21,338 bases of DNA from Didymodactylos carnosus. Its lineage: Eukaryota; Rotifera; Eurotatoria; Philodinida; Philodinidae. The notes beneath the pieces are model-generated. The model was not told the origin of the DNA. It saw only the letters and a list, made by a program, of their open reading frames with translations, and did no database searches. Both the position numbers and the translations under genes were made by a program. The stretch spans positions 1 through 21,338 of the forward strand of contig CAJNOQ010003120.1 of assembly GCA_905250885.1 (NCBI GenBank), given 5' to 3'. Every line of letters starts with the position of its first letter. Position 1 is the stretch's first letter. Shown here piece by piece: positions 9,279-18,574 of this stretch.

Positions 9279-10798
9279 TTTGATTCTACAACTGAAACAG
9301 TTCAAACTGGTATGTTTTAGAATGCATCTACTATCTACCACGATGATTGTAACGACGATGTGGAAGCAACCGAAATCGAAATTGTCATGTATTGATGTAG
9401 AACTGTCCGACAATAACAAAAAAGTGATTGAATTTAAAATTAACTACTGCACTGTCAAATGGAAAAGAAAGTTTCAGGAGTGGCGTAAATCTCGCTCGCT
9501 TCCTCATTTTGAAGAAAAATTTGTGTGACAAAAATATTGACAAAAATGGAATTTCCAGATCTGAAAGCGAAAAAAGAACTACCAAAGACGCCTGAGCACA
9601 CAGCACAACACGAGATTTTTTCGAAGTCACAAGGCAGAAACGACTGCGTCTAATTAATTTAAACGCGCAACCCGACGATTTTGCAAGAGACAACAATATA
9701 GACGTCAACCAAGTGGTCGGGCACCTTTTGTACCAACGCAATTACTATACAAATAAGTATCTTTCCAAACTTGGAGATGAATTATACAAAACGGGTAATA
9801 TCGAAAAAAGCGAATGTGTAAAGCTTGACTTAGACCGCACACTAACAATGAAAAACCATATGAATCTAACGAGGGAATCCAACTGTCACCTCGCTTTTTA
9901 GCTCTAAGCTAGTGGGTAATAGGTAAAAAAATGTGCTGAATCCGAAGATGACAATGGGTTGGGCCGCTAGGCCTCCAAAGACTGGATTTCTAGAAAACCA
10001 GTTTTCCAGAAACTCCAAAAACTCTCCAAAACTTTTCTTAATAAGTTAAAATAGTAGCACGCGAAATCAATTTTTTCCTTCTTATATTCGTAGCTTTGAG
10101 CTGACAATGAACATTTGGGCTTTTATTGTAAATTCCATAACTTTGCAAAGAAATGTTATGTAGAGCTGGGCATTGTCTCATTTTGATCAGAATTTCGCGT
10201 GCTACAATTTTTTTTACCTATTACCCACTAGTCTAGAGCTAAAAAGCGAGGTGGCAGTTGGTGACCTTCCCTCGTAAGTCGTAACGATATAGATTTTTTC
10301 AAAGACTTTTCGAGCGATTTTGTTCACGTATGGAACAGAGATATCGTTCGTGAACGTTCACAAAAATTAGTGCTAGCAGTAAAGAAGTATCGACAAGGAC
10401 GTGGTATAATGGTCGAAAGTGTATACCGGACAGTCGAACTAACCGTTAAACGATTATTTGATCGACTGTTCAAAGAGAACATCATGATTCCCTTGAAGTT
10501 AGTATTCAGATACAAGACCGGTCACGACGCATCCGGTAATCAATCGATGTACCGAGCTGATGATAATCCAATGGCTGATTCCAACATTTTCACTAAAGTA
10601 TTAATACCGCTCTCCATATTCAACAATAATTCAAACGAGATTGTTTGGAATAACAAAACGCCGAACAGTGCTTTGTGAACCAGACCATTGGCCCTCATAG
10701 CGGAGAAAGAAAGTTCCAACCTCATCCGTTATGTAAATGAAATTTTCGAACCACAGGAACAGATGCTTTGCGAGAAAGGACTCGAAAATCGGGATTAG
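9279..10798 (+). pseudogene. RAG1/Transib-like transposase, decayed and split by a MITE
   Basis: Coding segments lie in order: a first frame with stops (9279-9414), a second (about 9400-9528), and a third from 9527 with TGA at 9593 that runs to the MITE. After it, the same frame continues from 10278 to TAG at 10796, with one TGA at 10676. The downstream part contains GHDASGNQSMY (Asp codon 10526-10528), then DSNIFTKVLIPL, then IVWNNKTPNSA and TRPLALIAEKES. This order matches Transib transposases (DGSSGQS, SLVP, WQNPxPSS, CRP) and the related RAG1 core (CDGMGD, KPNSELCCKPL), so the Asp would be the first DDE residue. The upstream segment ends MNL; joined across the MITE it reads MNLSRND, like the conserved LS-x-x-Y/R region. 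The rest of the catalytic core and the RSS-like termini (CACNNTG) were not found. The assignment is from motif memory and is not database-checked. Confidence 0.65.
9870..10274. mobile_element. 405-bp MITE with long TIRs and TAA target duplication (PIF/Harbinger-like)
   Basis: The ends are CGAGGG...CCCTCG, flanked by TAA at 9867-9869 and 10275-10277. The terminal inverted repeats reach about 60-65 bp inward with one 5-7 base gap, and include a nearly identical block (CTCGCTTTTTAGCTCTA, then TAGTGGGTAATAGGT). A second inner pair, GTAGCACGCGAAAT at 10054-10067 and its exact complement at 10192-10205, is nested inside. Removing the element plus one TAA (408 bp) restores the transposase reading frame exactly, which fixes the ends. 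A three-base TWA duplication suggests PIF/Harbinger. There is no ORF. Confidence 0.85.
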
Positions 10799-10904
10799 GA
10801 GCTGCCGATTGTCTAATGTGACATACCAGGCCGATAAGAAGAACATTTATGATTTTGAGAATTATAGCAGCCGAGTAAAATGAGATCATCTTTTATTTTT
10901 TATT

Positions 10905-10940
10905 CACGATATTTCGACCTTAACCGGTCATTATCAAGTA
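10905..10940 (-). ncRNA. Decayed hammerhead-ribozyme-like core of a Penelope-like element
   Basis: On the minus strand the sequence reads TTGATAATGACC, then loop GGTTAA, then GGTCGAAAT. This matches the hammerhead core CUGAUGA-stem II-GAAAC with changes C3 to U, G8 to A and a final C to U. Hammerhead motifs of this form are a known part of Penelope-like elements. The G8 change would abolish cleavage, so this is a relic. AATAAAA follows. Confidence 0.45.
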
Positions 10941-11158
10941 AAACAAACTGTGAAAGATGAAAATTTGTTATCTAATAGACAATAAAAGAAACTGAATTAT
11001 AACTGTTCATACTCTTTAATGTTATTTCCATTCGATAAGTCATCGACTGAATTTAGTAAATACAGGATAGAACGTTGTACATTGGAGAATAGAGAATACA
11101 TGAACGAATACGAAAACATTTATATATTTTTCGCGATTGTCTTTATTTTCCTTTCCTT

Positions 11159-11397
11159 TTATCTGGAAAGTGGCGGCCCCGTAACACTTAAGGGTAAAGT
11201 TGATTTCTGTACACCATCCGGATATACATATAGTGGGATGAATTGATCGGTACCATTTGGGATCAGTTTTGTAGCTATAATTACTATCGATTCCTTTATT
11301 AAGAGTTTATATTTGTGTTTTTCTTTCAATAAAACTCTAAAATTATCCCTACTACTATCGGTTCCAAAATACAAGACAGGTGGTTGCTTTTTGAATA
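11159..11397 (-). pseudogene. C-terminal remnant of a Penelope-like (or related) retroelement ORF
   Basis: The minus-strand frame, open from just after a TAG near 11398, reads VLYFGTDSSRDNFRVLL, then KYKLLIKESIVI and FIPLYVYPDGVQK to a stop at 11159. The pattern (lysine-rich helix with IKES/IKEA, then an IPLxVxPxG strand) resembles the C-terminus downstream of the GIY-YIG region in Penelope-like polyproteins. It is supported by the hammerhead-like core 220 bp downstream in the same orientation. No RT domain was found upstream, so this is a 5'-truncated copy, as usual after target-primed reverse transcription. The family assignment is moderate. Confidence 0.4.
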
Positions 11398-11918
11398 ACT
11401 ATTGATAGAAATGAGATAGAGAACTGCGATTTTGGCTGTTCGATAGCCAAGACTTAAGCGGAAAATAACTTCTGAAAAATTTCAAGACTGGGTCTCCAGA
11501 GGATCTTTGGAAAACCAGGTCGTGGTTTCTAAGACTGCCATGGGGCTATGACGATTTTTCTAGACGGGTAGATAGCCCGGAGTGTCCTCCACAAAACTGG
11601 ATCCAAGCGACATCTGCAGAATCCGTGGTTCGGGCCTGGCAAGGCCTTTCTCCAAAGCACCAAAATAAAAACAAAATGATAAAGAAAATTTTCACTCAAG
11701 TTCTTGCAACAGGTTCAGTGGATTCACTCAAGAGTCGGAAATTTCTGTTCTCAAGATGTTGAGTGGAAGATTCAAGAAACCAAGTTCTTGACTTCCTAGC
11801 GTTTTTTCCATGATCTTGTGACATTTCTTAACCCAAGATCTTGGATACAAGAAGTTTCAATAAGTTTAATGTGTTCAAGTGAAGCTGAATCACGCTTCTC
11901 GTCAGGTGCCTCTAACAG
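11398..11918. repeat. Spacer with a cluster of CAAG/CTTG inverted words
   Basis: No gene was seen. Between 11690 and 11890, CAAG and its complement CTTG recur as paired words: CAAGTTCTTG at 11697 and 11781, the 12-bp palindrome CCAAGATCTTGG at 11833, and several single halves. A weak hairpin TTGGCT...AGCCAA lies near 11430-11450. Confidence 0.4.
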
Positions 11919-12310
11919 AGCTGATTTGGCACAACTGGGATCAAATCTTTACTAAGGTATATGACTTGGTTGAACGGGAACATCATCGAAGCAACTGTAT
12001 TAATTAATATTTTTAACACATTAACATTAACATTAACCGCAACTGCATGACCGCGAAATCGTGAAACTTGCTGTCTTTACCGTGAAAATTAATCGGCAGT
12101 CTGCTACAAATACTTTTCATCTTAAAACAATGAAATTGAAATGCCGAAATAAACATCAGCAAGGTAAACTCAATCACCCTCCTTCGTCTTTCTTTATTAC
12201 CTTACACATGATGGCGCTAAATGCTTGAACACGTCATACTCTGATGCCCTTCTGGATGATCTTCGAGCTGGTTTAGAAATAAAGAAAGTATGTGCACAAT
12301 ACAGAAGTTT
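11919..12310 (+). repeat. Left arm of a 392-bp perfect long inverted repeat
   Basis: Every base of this arm matches the reverse complement of 15440-15831 (compared line by line, no mismatch and no gap). Similarity stops abruptly at both ends. The arm has no obvious ORF, contains three tandem ACATTA units near 12016-12035, and lies 1,284 bp upstream of the B-box gene. The flanks (TAACAG on the left, AAATGC on the right of the other arm) show no target duplication. Confidence 0.95.
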
Positions 12311-13594
12311 TAAATTCCAAGTAGTACATCTAATCAAATATTTAGAATATGCTCAATACTGACAGAAAAAAGCCGTATAAGTACCAGTTTCAAACAGAAG
12401 TTTCTAAAAAACACGTTTTCCCTCGGAATTTCAGAAAGGAGTTCTGTAAAACAAAATATTTACTTTCATCCTTTTTCTGCTCTTATTATTTTTACTCTTT
12501 CTCGCTTCGAAACCTACAGACTGACAAAATATAGAGCAAATACCAAGCTCAGTTAACAGAATGGTAAGTACTTTGCTTTATAATTTCTCTTTCTGTTCTA
12601 GGTCGCATGTTCGAATCACCATAAGTACATCTTCTATACTTGTCTTTCTTTAATGTCAGGTAAGCTCTTCTCTCTTTCTCTTTGTCTCTAATAGCTAGCT
12701 ATAAGACCCTGAACTTCACTATAGGAAAGTTAGTTAAAGAAAAAGAAAACCTTTTGGAAAAAAGAATTAAATTTTAAAATTTTAAAAAAAACGCATTTAG
12801 ACGCACCTAGAAAAAATGCCGTCAAACGCGTCAACATCAGATACATCCAGATAGCTTCAAATGGTGCATATTTGCACCGCTCAACCGCAGAAAAAAACGA
12901 GTTTCCAACCGCGAAAACATTTACATGGGAGGCGGTTGTAAAACGTATACTATGTGTAGTTATCACTTATGGGACGGGGATCTATTTGCGATAATAATAC
13001 ATAACAAGTGAAGCCTGCCTTGCACGCATATCTATGGTGGGTCTGAGCGGCTGTTACTCATTTACAGACGTGTGACATTTTATTTACTAGTGTACATACA
13101 TGCACTGAACCTCTGACTGTGTGTTTACTAGTGAAATACAACCATTCGTCAACTCTGTGCAAAGAACGGAGTGTGTACTATTCTTCTACAGAGCAACACA
13201 TCACTTATCTGAATAATCATGTGAAACAAGGTGAAGCACATACTTTCGACAAAAATGGTTGTTACATAGAAATATTATTCATTCTGTCGGGTGTGTTGAC
13301 TCGATAGAGAAGAAGAAAATAATCGTCAACAATACGCACAACACCGCAATAGACACGAACTTCTATTTCAGCAACGACAACATCCACTCAAAACAAAAAG
13401 AGTAGGTCGAGTTTACATTCAATACACACATAGCCAAATTTGTCACTCGACTTCTCACACTATTCTCTCAGATGGTCAGAGGTGGACTAATGCTGACTAG
13501 CAATATATTTGAACTAAAACTCGTATCATTCTAATTCAGGCAGTTAGCGTACATGACTTCATCCGAATTATTCTGCTTTTAGTAATAATCAGAC
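12311..13594. other. 5' flank of the B-box gene inside the inverted repeat, with a tRNA-like Pol III promoter
   Basis: No coding exon was recognised. A tRNA-like pair of Pol III boxes lies at 12545-12617 (A-box-like AGCTCAGTTAACAGAATGG; B-box GTTCGAATC at 12609-12617), which may be a tRNA-derived SINE. Hairpins include GGTGCA-TATT-TGCACC near 12861-12876 and CAACCGC/GCGGTTG near 12906-12938. Just upstream of the gene, the 13 bases ACATGACTTCATC occur at 13551 and again at 13593. Confidence 0.4.
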
Positions 13595-14968
13595 ATGACT
13601 TCATCTGCCAAGGTCAAACAACCATCAACATCAAAGAAGTGTGATATCTGCCAGAAACATGCTGGAATTCTATTATGTACAGGATGTGACCAGACGTTCT
13701 GTCGAAAAGACTTCAATGAACATCGACAACAACTCTCAACACAACTCGACATCATCATTCGAGAGCACGACCTTCTCAAACAAAACACTGAACAGATATG
13801 TGATGCCACTACTTCAAAGGTGTTCGATGAGATTGAGAAGTGGGAGATGGAGTGGATGAAGAAGGTGAAGATGGCTGCTGATCGTGCACGAGAAGAAGTG
13901 CGAGACATTGTTGCTGAGCCGAAGAAGCAACTGAAACGAATCACAGACGAGATTCGATCGAGAATGGCAGAAGAGGACTTTGTGGAGTATGATCTCGATC
14001 GATGGATGAATGAGATAAAGCAGCTGACTGTAGATGTGAAGGCCATGCCAACGACGATTGTCGTCGAAAGTGGTGATGAATGTGAGTGGAAAAGAATAAT
14101 CAAAGTGAGAAAGATGGAGCATCAGAGTCATGTGTCCAACTCACCGCAGAGAAGTGAGAAGGGAGTCAATAAAGTGAAACAACTTGACTTCAATAAACTG
14201 AAAGACCAACCACACAGACAGATCAAAGTGGATGGATCTGATTATGCTATAGGAGCATCTGATATGAATGTGCTCTACTGTGGTGAAGGCACACTGTGTC
14301 TGACTGATCGAACTGGTCGCAAGACAAACACACTGCAGTCTGGCGGATTGAATGTCTGCAGTATCTGTTGGTCATTGTTTCTTGACAGATTTCTGATATT
14401 GACGAAAAGAACTCTTCATTCATTGAATGTCCAAACAAGTGAAGTGACACAGATCAAACAAGTGTCAGACAAGAACAGAGCAGACTTTTATAGATGTACT
14501 TGTTCAAATCAAACATTGTTGCTGAGTTTTGATCAAACGGGATCAGTTGTTGAAGAGTGGGATATGAGTGGAAAATGGAAAATGATGAGAAGTTGGCAAC
14601 CACCTGTGTCCTGTCAACAGAATGAGTGGATATGTGAAATTCGATTTTCATTTGATAGCAGTCAGTTAGGAGTAACGGTGTGGGTAGTTGGTCGATACAA
14701 TCAGTTTCATGTACGAGATCGATCAATGAACATCCTCAACAACATCACATTTCCTCGTTCGACATATGGATATCTTCTTCTCTCTCTTCCAAATGGACAA
14801 TGGCTGACAAATGAGCATAAGAATAAAGAACTTCATATTATTGACAGAGATGGGAAATTAGAGCAAACTCTCATATATAATAAGAGTGTTTTGGAAACAA
14901 CATTATTAGGACAAAGATGTCTTGTTATTCGAACAGATGACAAACAACTCTCTTTTCATGATTTATGA
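13595..14968 (+). CDS. B-box zinc finger protein with coiled coil and propeller-like C-terminus (TRIM-like, no RING)
   Basis: This is a single-exon protein of 457 residues. A B-box lies at residues 16-47, with ligands C16, C19, C28, C31, C36, D39 and H43 (CDICQKH...CTGCDQTFCRKDF). Residues about 50-150 form a charged helical coiled coil, a likely dimerisation region. A basic linker follows (about 165-215). Residues about 215-457 carry repeated short beta-strand units (for example LYCGEGTLCLTDRTG, RFLILTKRTLHSL, HIIDRDGKLEQTL), as in NHL- or WD-type propellers. TRIM-like proteins lacking a RING act as scaffolds, often in ubiquitin or RNA regulation; the target here is unknown. Start: 13595 is chosen because the upstream in-frame ATG at 13553 meets TAG after nine codons. 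The gene lies inside the 392-bp inverted repeat and is visibly richer in G and C than its flanks. Confidence 0.85.
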   Translation: MTSSAKVKQPSTSKKCDICQKHAGILLCTGCDQTFCRKDFNEHRQQLSTQLDIIIREHDLLKQNTEQICDATTSKVFDEIEKWEMEWMKKVKMAADRAREEVRDIVAEPKKQLKRITDEIRSRMAEEDFVEYDLDRWMNEIKQLTVDVKAMPTTIVVESGDECEWKRIIKVRKMEHQSHVSNSPQRSEKGVNKVKQLDFNKLKDQPHRQIKVDGSDYAIGASDMNVLYCGEGTLCLTDRTGRKTNTLQSGGLNVCSICWSLFLDRFLILTKRTLHSLNVQTSEVTQIKQVSDKNRADFYRCTCSNQTLLLSFDQTGSVVEEWDMSGKWKMMRSWQPPVSCQQNEWICEIRFSFDSSQLGVTVWVVGRYNQFHVRDRSMNILNNITFPRSTYGYLLLSLPNGQWLTNEHKNKELHIIDRDGKLEQTLIYNKSVLETTLLGQRCLVIRTDDKQLSFHDL

Positions 14969-15439
14969 CGCTGGCTGAGAAGCACATGAATTCGATCCAA
15001 GTCGAATGTGACTTCTGAGCTTCATCTAGGATACGTCTATTTTAACGTGTACCAAATGTTTAATTGGTTATTCACCGATGCTGGTTAAGTATGTTGTTAT
15101 CTGTAACGTTGAGCATATGCAAAACTACTTCTTAATGTCCAAATGATGATGAATGTACGATTTTCTGTTCAGTACACGGCAATGTAGATGATAGGTTTTG
15201 TATGTTCTTTACGTTGTTTCGAGGCATTACATTACCAGGAAAATTTGAAACCGAATCAGTGCTTAGAAGATGAGAGTGTTGCTCTAGAGATCATGACAGA
15301 TGTGTACTAGAACCGAACTGGAACATAATATTCGCATAACTAGGTGTGAGTATAGCTGAACACCCTGTATGAGAATAACTATGATAATCTCCAACAAAGA
15401 TGACAGGTTCGTATTTGACATCAGCAAGATTTCTTAATG
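14969..15439. other. 3' flank of the B-box gene, no further gene
   Basis: Non-coding sequence between the B-box stop and the right arm of the inverted repeat; probable 3' UTR at its start. Nothing else was recognised. Confidence 0.35.
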
Positions 15440-15831
15440 AAACTTCTGTATTGTGCACATACTTTCTTTATTTCTAAACCAGCTCGAAGATCATCCAGAA
15501 GGGCATCAGAGTATGACGTGTTCAAGCATTTAGCGCCATCATGTGTAAGGTAATAAAGAAAGACGAAGGAGGGTGATTGAGTTTACCTTGCTGATGTTTA
15601 TTTCGGCATTTCAATTTCATTGTTTTAAGATGAAAAGTATTTGTAGCAGACTGCCGATTAATTTTCACGGTAAAGACAGCAAGTTTCACGATTTCGCGGT
15701 CATGCAGTTGCGGTTAATGTTAATGTTAATGTGTTAAAAATATTAATTAATACAGTTGCTTCGATGATGTTCCCGTTCAACCAAGTCATATACCTTAGTA
15801 AAGATTTGATCCCAGTTGTGCCAAATCAGCT
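15440..15831 (-). repeat. Right arm of the 392-bp perfect long inverted repeat
   Basis: Exact reverse complement of 11919-12310. It begins 471 bp after the B-box stop codon and ends 130 bp before the maT transposase remnant. The spacer between the arms is 3,129 bp. Zero divergence in AT-rich non-coding DNA means the duplication is very recent or the arms are kept identical by gene conversion. Confidence 0.95.
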
Positions 15832-15961
15832 AAATGCTGTATAAATCTTGATGATATTTTCAACAAAAAGTTGCATTATGTTTTAAGTGTATCATATGGC
15901 GAGTTTAATAATCCCCCGTCTGTCGACAATCTCATTCATCTTTTTAATCTATTAACGCTGT

Positions 15962-16941
15962 CTATAAACATCTAAAGAAACAAAAAGTATCCTTATACAT
16001 CGCATTAATTTTTTTGACAGAACGTTTTATTTCGTCAATTAATGTTGCCTTTGTTGTTACATGGTTCCAATTCATTGCTTCGCCTAGTTCATGCCATAAA
16101 CTGTAATCTATCGAACATAAATCAGGCGAATTCGGTGGCCAACGATCCTTTGGAATAAAAGAAAAAAAATGATCAGCACACCATTTTTGGTTCAGATGAT
16201 GCGTATGAGGTATGGCCCCGTCTTGTTGATATGTCCAGTCCATTCCTAACATTTTATTGCCGCATTTAAGAGCCACAGGAAGAATGTCCTTCATGTATCT
16301 TTCGACATCTAATGTGCCGGTTTCTAGGATCACCGGCACCGTAAAACCTTCACTACAAACACCTAGCCATACCATCACCTTTACTGGGAACATCGTCTTC
16401 TCATGAACATCTCTTCTCTTGTCAGCATCATTCCGATTAACAGCCCATACTCGATCATTCTGTACATTATACACCCCATCTAAATCAAAAAATTTTTCAT
16501 CAGTGAAAAGCCACCGATCAATGTCGTCTTTAGTGAAATTATTGAAAACCCAATTCGCAAATTTAATCCTTTCTTTTTTTGAAGATCAGTTAATTTTGGT
16601 TGCTTACTTTTCTTGTACGGAAAACAACCAAGGTCTTCACGTAATATTCGTTGTGCACTTCGTCTTGAAATATTCTTTTCTGCAGCTAATTTTCTTGTTG
16701 ATACGTGCTTCTTCTGATTTAGGCGACATTTCGCTTTCGTAATATAAGCTTTTGTGCGAACTGTGCGTGGACGACCGGGAGAGTATGAGAGATTAATAGA
16801 GCCGGTGTTTTTCATCATTTTTATCCACAAGTTGATCGTTCGCTTTGAAACCACTCCACCCAAATCACGACAGATTTTTGCCGGCCCATCAACATTTTCA
16901 AACTTAATTTTTACTGCCTTTTGTAAATTTTTACTTTTCAT
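15962..16941 (-). pseudogene. maT-type (DD37D) Tc1/mariner-family transposase with one frameshift
   Basis: Frame one (16941 down to about 16575) encodes the paired helix-turn-helix DNA-binding half with the hook SPGRPRT. The frame then shifts at an A7 run (T7 at 16574-16580 on the plus strand); one further A would keep the frame open. Frame two carries FTDEKFFD (first catalytic Asp codon 16499-16501), VMVWLGV, YQQDGA (second Asp) and SPDLCSIDYSLW (third Asp). There are 37 residues between the second and third Asp, which defines DD37D (maT) rather than DD34E (Tc1) or DD34D (mariner). Frame two ends at TAG near 15962, close to the usual end. Terminal inverted repeats and TA duplications were not found. 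Otherwise almost intact, so a recent copy or a homopolymer error. Confidence 0.85.
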
Positions 16942-17381
16942 CTTTTTTGAAAAATATCTGAAAACGTTTGTAGACTATGTTATATACGGTTTTGTAGAGA
17001 ATTTGAAGCTCTATCTTTTGGTACAAAAATTATTTTGATTGAATGAGTAATAAAGGAGAAACATCAAAAACACTAACAGCGCAATTCTTTATGCGCCACC
17101 CGTTAACATAAAAATATTTCTCTTCATTATTCATTCACAGACATTTGAATAAGCTTTGTCATAAAAACTCACCTGTTCTCGTTATTATGACTGGTGACGC
17201 TAAAATATAGCAACATGCGTTACTTTCTCATCTCTGAGCTTAGCTGCATATGTTATTTTTTACTAAAAACTTAGTACGAAATCAGGATTGTTTTGTGACA
17301 CTTCTTCAGTATCTCCAAAGAAAAACAAGTTGAAGTTTTATACCCAAAAACTCTGTACTGGCCTGTTTTTTAATCATCTTA
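16942..17381. other. No feature recognised
   Basis: AT-rich spacer upstream of the maT transposase. I searched it for a transposon terminus pairing with 15832-15961 and found none. Confidence 0.35.
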
Positions 17382-17741
17382 TTCAGAAGGTGTATTCATC
17401 CTAACAGAGTGGTGTATCCTTCTTGAAAGGGTAGTGTATTCATCTTATAGTTGACGTTGCTTAAAGTGAAGCAAATACAATACATGAGAAATGAGCGTAA
17501 GAGTGTTTGGACATAGATTTTCCTGAAAACGAAAATTATGTTTGTCGAAACGTCGAATTATCAATAAAAGTAGCTGCTATTATATCCCTACACGATTATG
17601 AGTACTTAGGACTTTACAGAATAGACTTTTCTAACTACCTCAGTTATAAGACGATATTTGTTCTTTGCTTCGAACGAGTATATATACTTACTTGTCAATA
17701 ACATCTCTGCTGGGAATCGAATAAACCAAAATGAAGAATTC

Positions 17742-18005
17742 TCATCTGATTGTATCGATAATACAGGTGTCCGAATAATTTCGAAAGAATAGACACGTTC
17801 TATTATTTTTAAAATAGTTTAAACCTAGATCTGAATTATTATTAAATGCATAACATAGACATTGTTGAAGTGATGAAATATTACCCAATAGTTGAGTATA
17901 ATTATTGTTATCGTTGAATATTAAAATTTCATCGCGTATGTACCGTATAGCAAAACAGTCAACGACGCACACAACAAACACCACTGACAGTACTAGGCAT
18001 CTCAT
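17742..18005 (-). CDS. Small secreted, cysteine-containing N-glycosylated protein (first exon or whole gene)
   Basis: An 87-residue frame starts with a clear signal peptide (residues 1-19, hydrophobic core LVLSVVFVVCVV, likely cleavage after CFA). The mature part has C49, C51, C71 and C81 and five N-X-S/T sequons (N35, N42, N56, N68, N76). The spacing SLQQCLCYAF...LNYFKNNRTCLFF resembles apple/PAN-like extracellular domains, but this is weak. The frame ends in TGA. It stays open after the TGA to a strong GTAAGT donor (17691-17686), and a TTTTCAG acceptor at 17523 could lead to an exon down to about 17382. So the gene may be longer, or the stop may be a nonsense change. TATATAAA near 18125 could be its TATA box. 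Confidence 0.5.
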   Translation of the reverse strand: MRCLVLSVVFVVCVVDCFAIRYIRDEILIFNDNNNYTQLLGNISSLQQCLCYAFNNNSDLGLNYFKNNRTCLFFRNYSDTCIIDTIR

Positions 18006-18574
18006 CTTTATCGTTTCAGAAACAAAATCCTCATGTTTAATTTAAAACTGTATTTTTTCCCGTTCTGTTCTGTTCTTCTATCCACTTTATGTGTTTCTTT
18101 TGGTGCTTTTCCCGGATTAATTTATATACAGACCAATCTAAAAACATGAATCTCGGAGTCTCCAAATTCATAATTAATTCCTATTTGTCCTTGTATGCCC
18201 TTTCTTCTGTACTGTGTCATATATCAATTTAAAATGTTGAGCGCGTTGAAATTCAAAACACATTCAAGAAAAACATGCTAAAATAAAAAGATATTAAAAA
18301 AATGTATTTCTCCTCAGATTGTTGAATCTAAAGACCTATCTTCGATGTAAAGTATTGTTTATTCTTGAATTGAAAATATAGATTTTCATCTGTAAATAGC
18401 AACTCCACGATTACACAGGTGTATAGTGATATATTCAGTGCTACAATCAATAATCAGTTTCATTTTTGTACAAAATGTTCAAAAGTTTTCTATTTATGAC
18501 CGTTCGTTGAATAAAGGATAAAATTGGATTGTTATTATCGCTATAGCACGTGTGTACCGGATAAACAATTAAAT
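18006..18574. other. No gene recognised; 5' flank of the secreted protein
   Basis: AT-rich, without frames bearing domain signatures; contains the candidate TATA element mentioned for the secreted protein gene. Confidence 0.3.

Noticed and set aside
10540..10846. Minus-strand frames over the RAG1-like region
   Set aside because: The plus strand shows the motif order of a transposase; these are shadows.
11500..11600. Possible third copy of the 405-bp MITE family on the minus strand
   Set aside because: It shares only scattered words (AGCCC, CTGGTTTTCC, TCTAGAAAA) without aligned order or TIRs.
13579..14131. Long minus-strand open frames overlapping the B-box gene
   Set aside because: They are antisense shadows of a well-supported coding region and lack domain signatures.
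11910..15840. The 392-bp repeats as LTRs of a retrotransposon
   Set aside because: They are inverted, not direct, and the interior has no polyprotein.
16419..17038. Plus-strand open frames across the maT transposase
   Set aside because: Opposite-strand shadows; the minus strand carries the recognisable transposase motifs.
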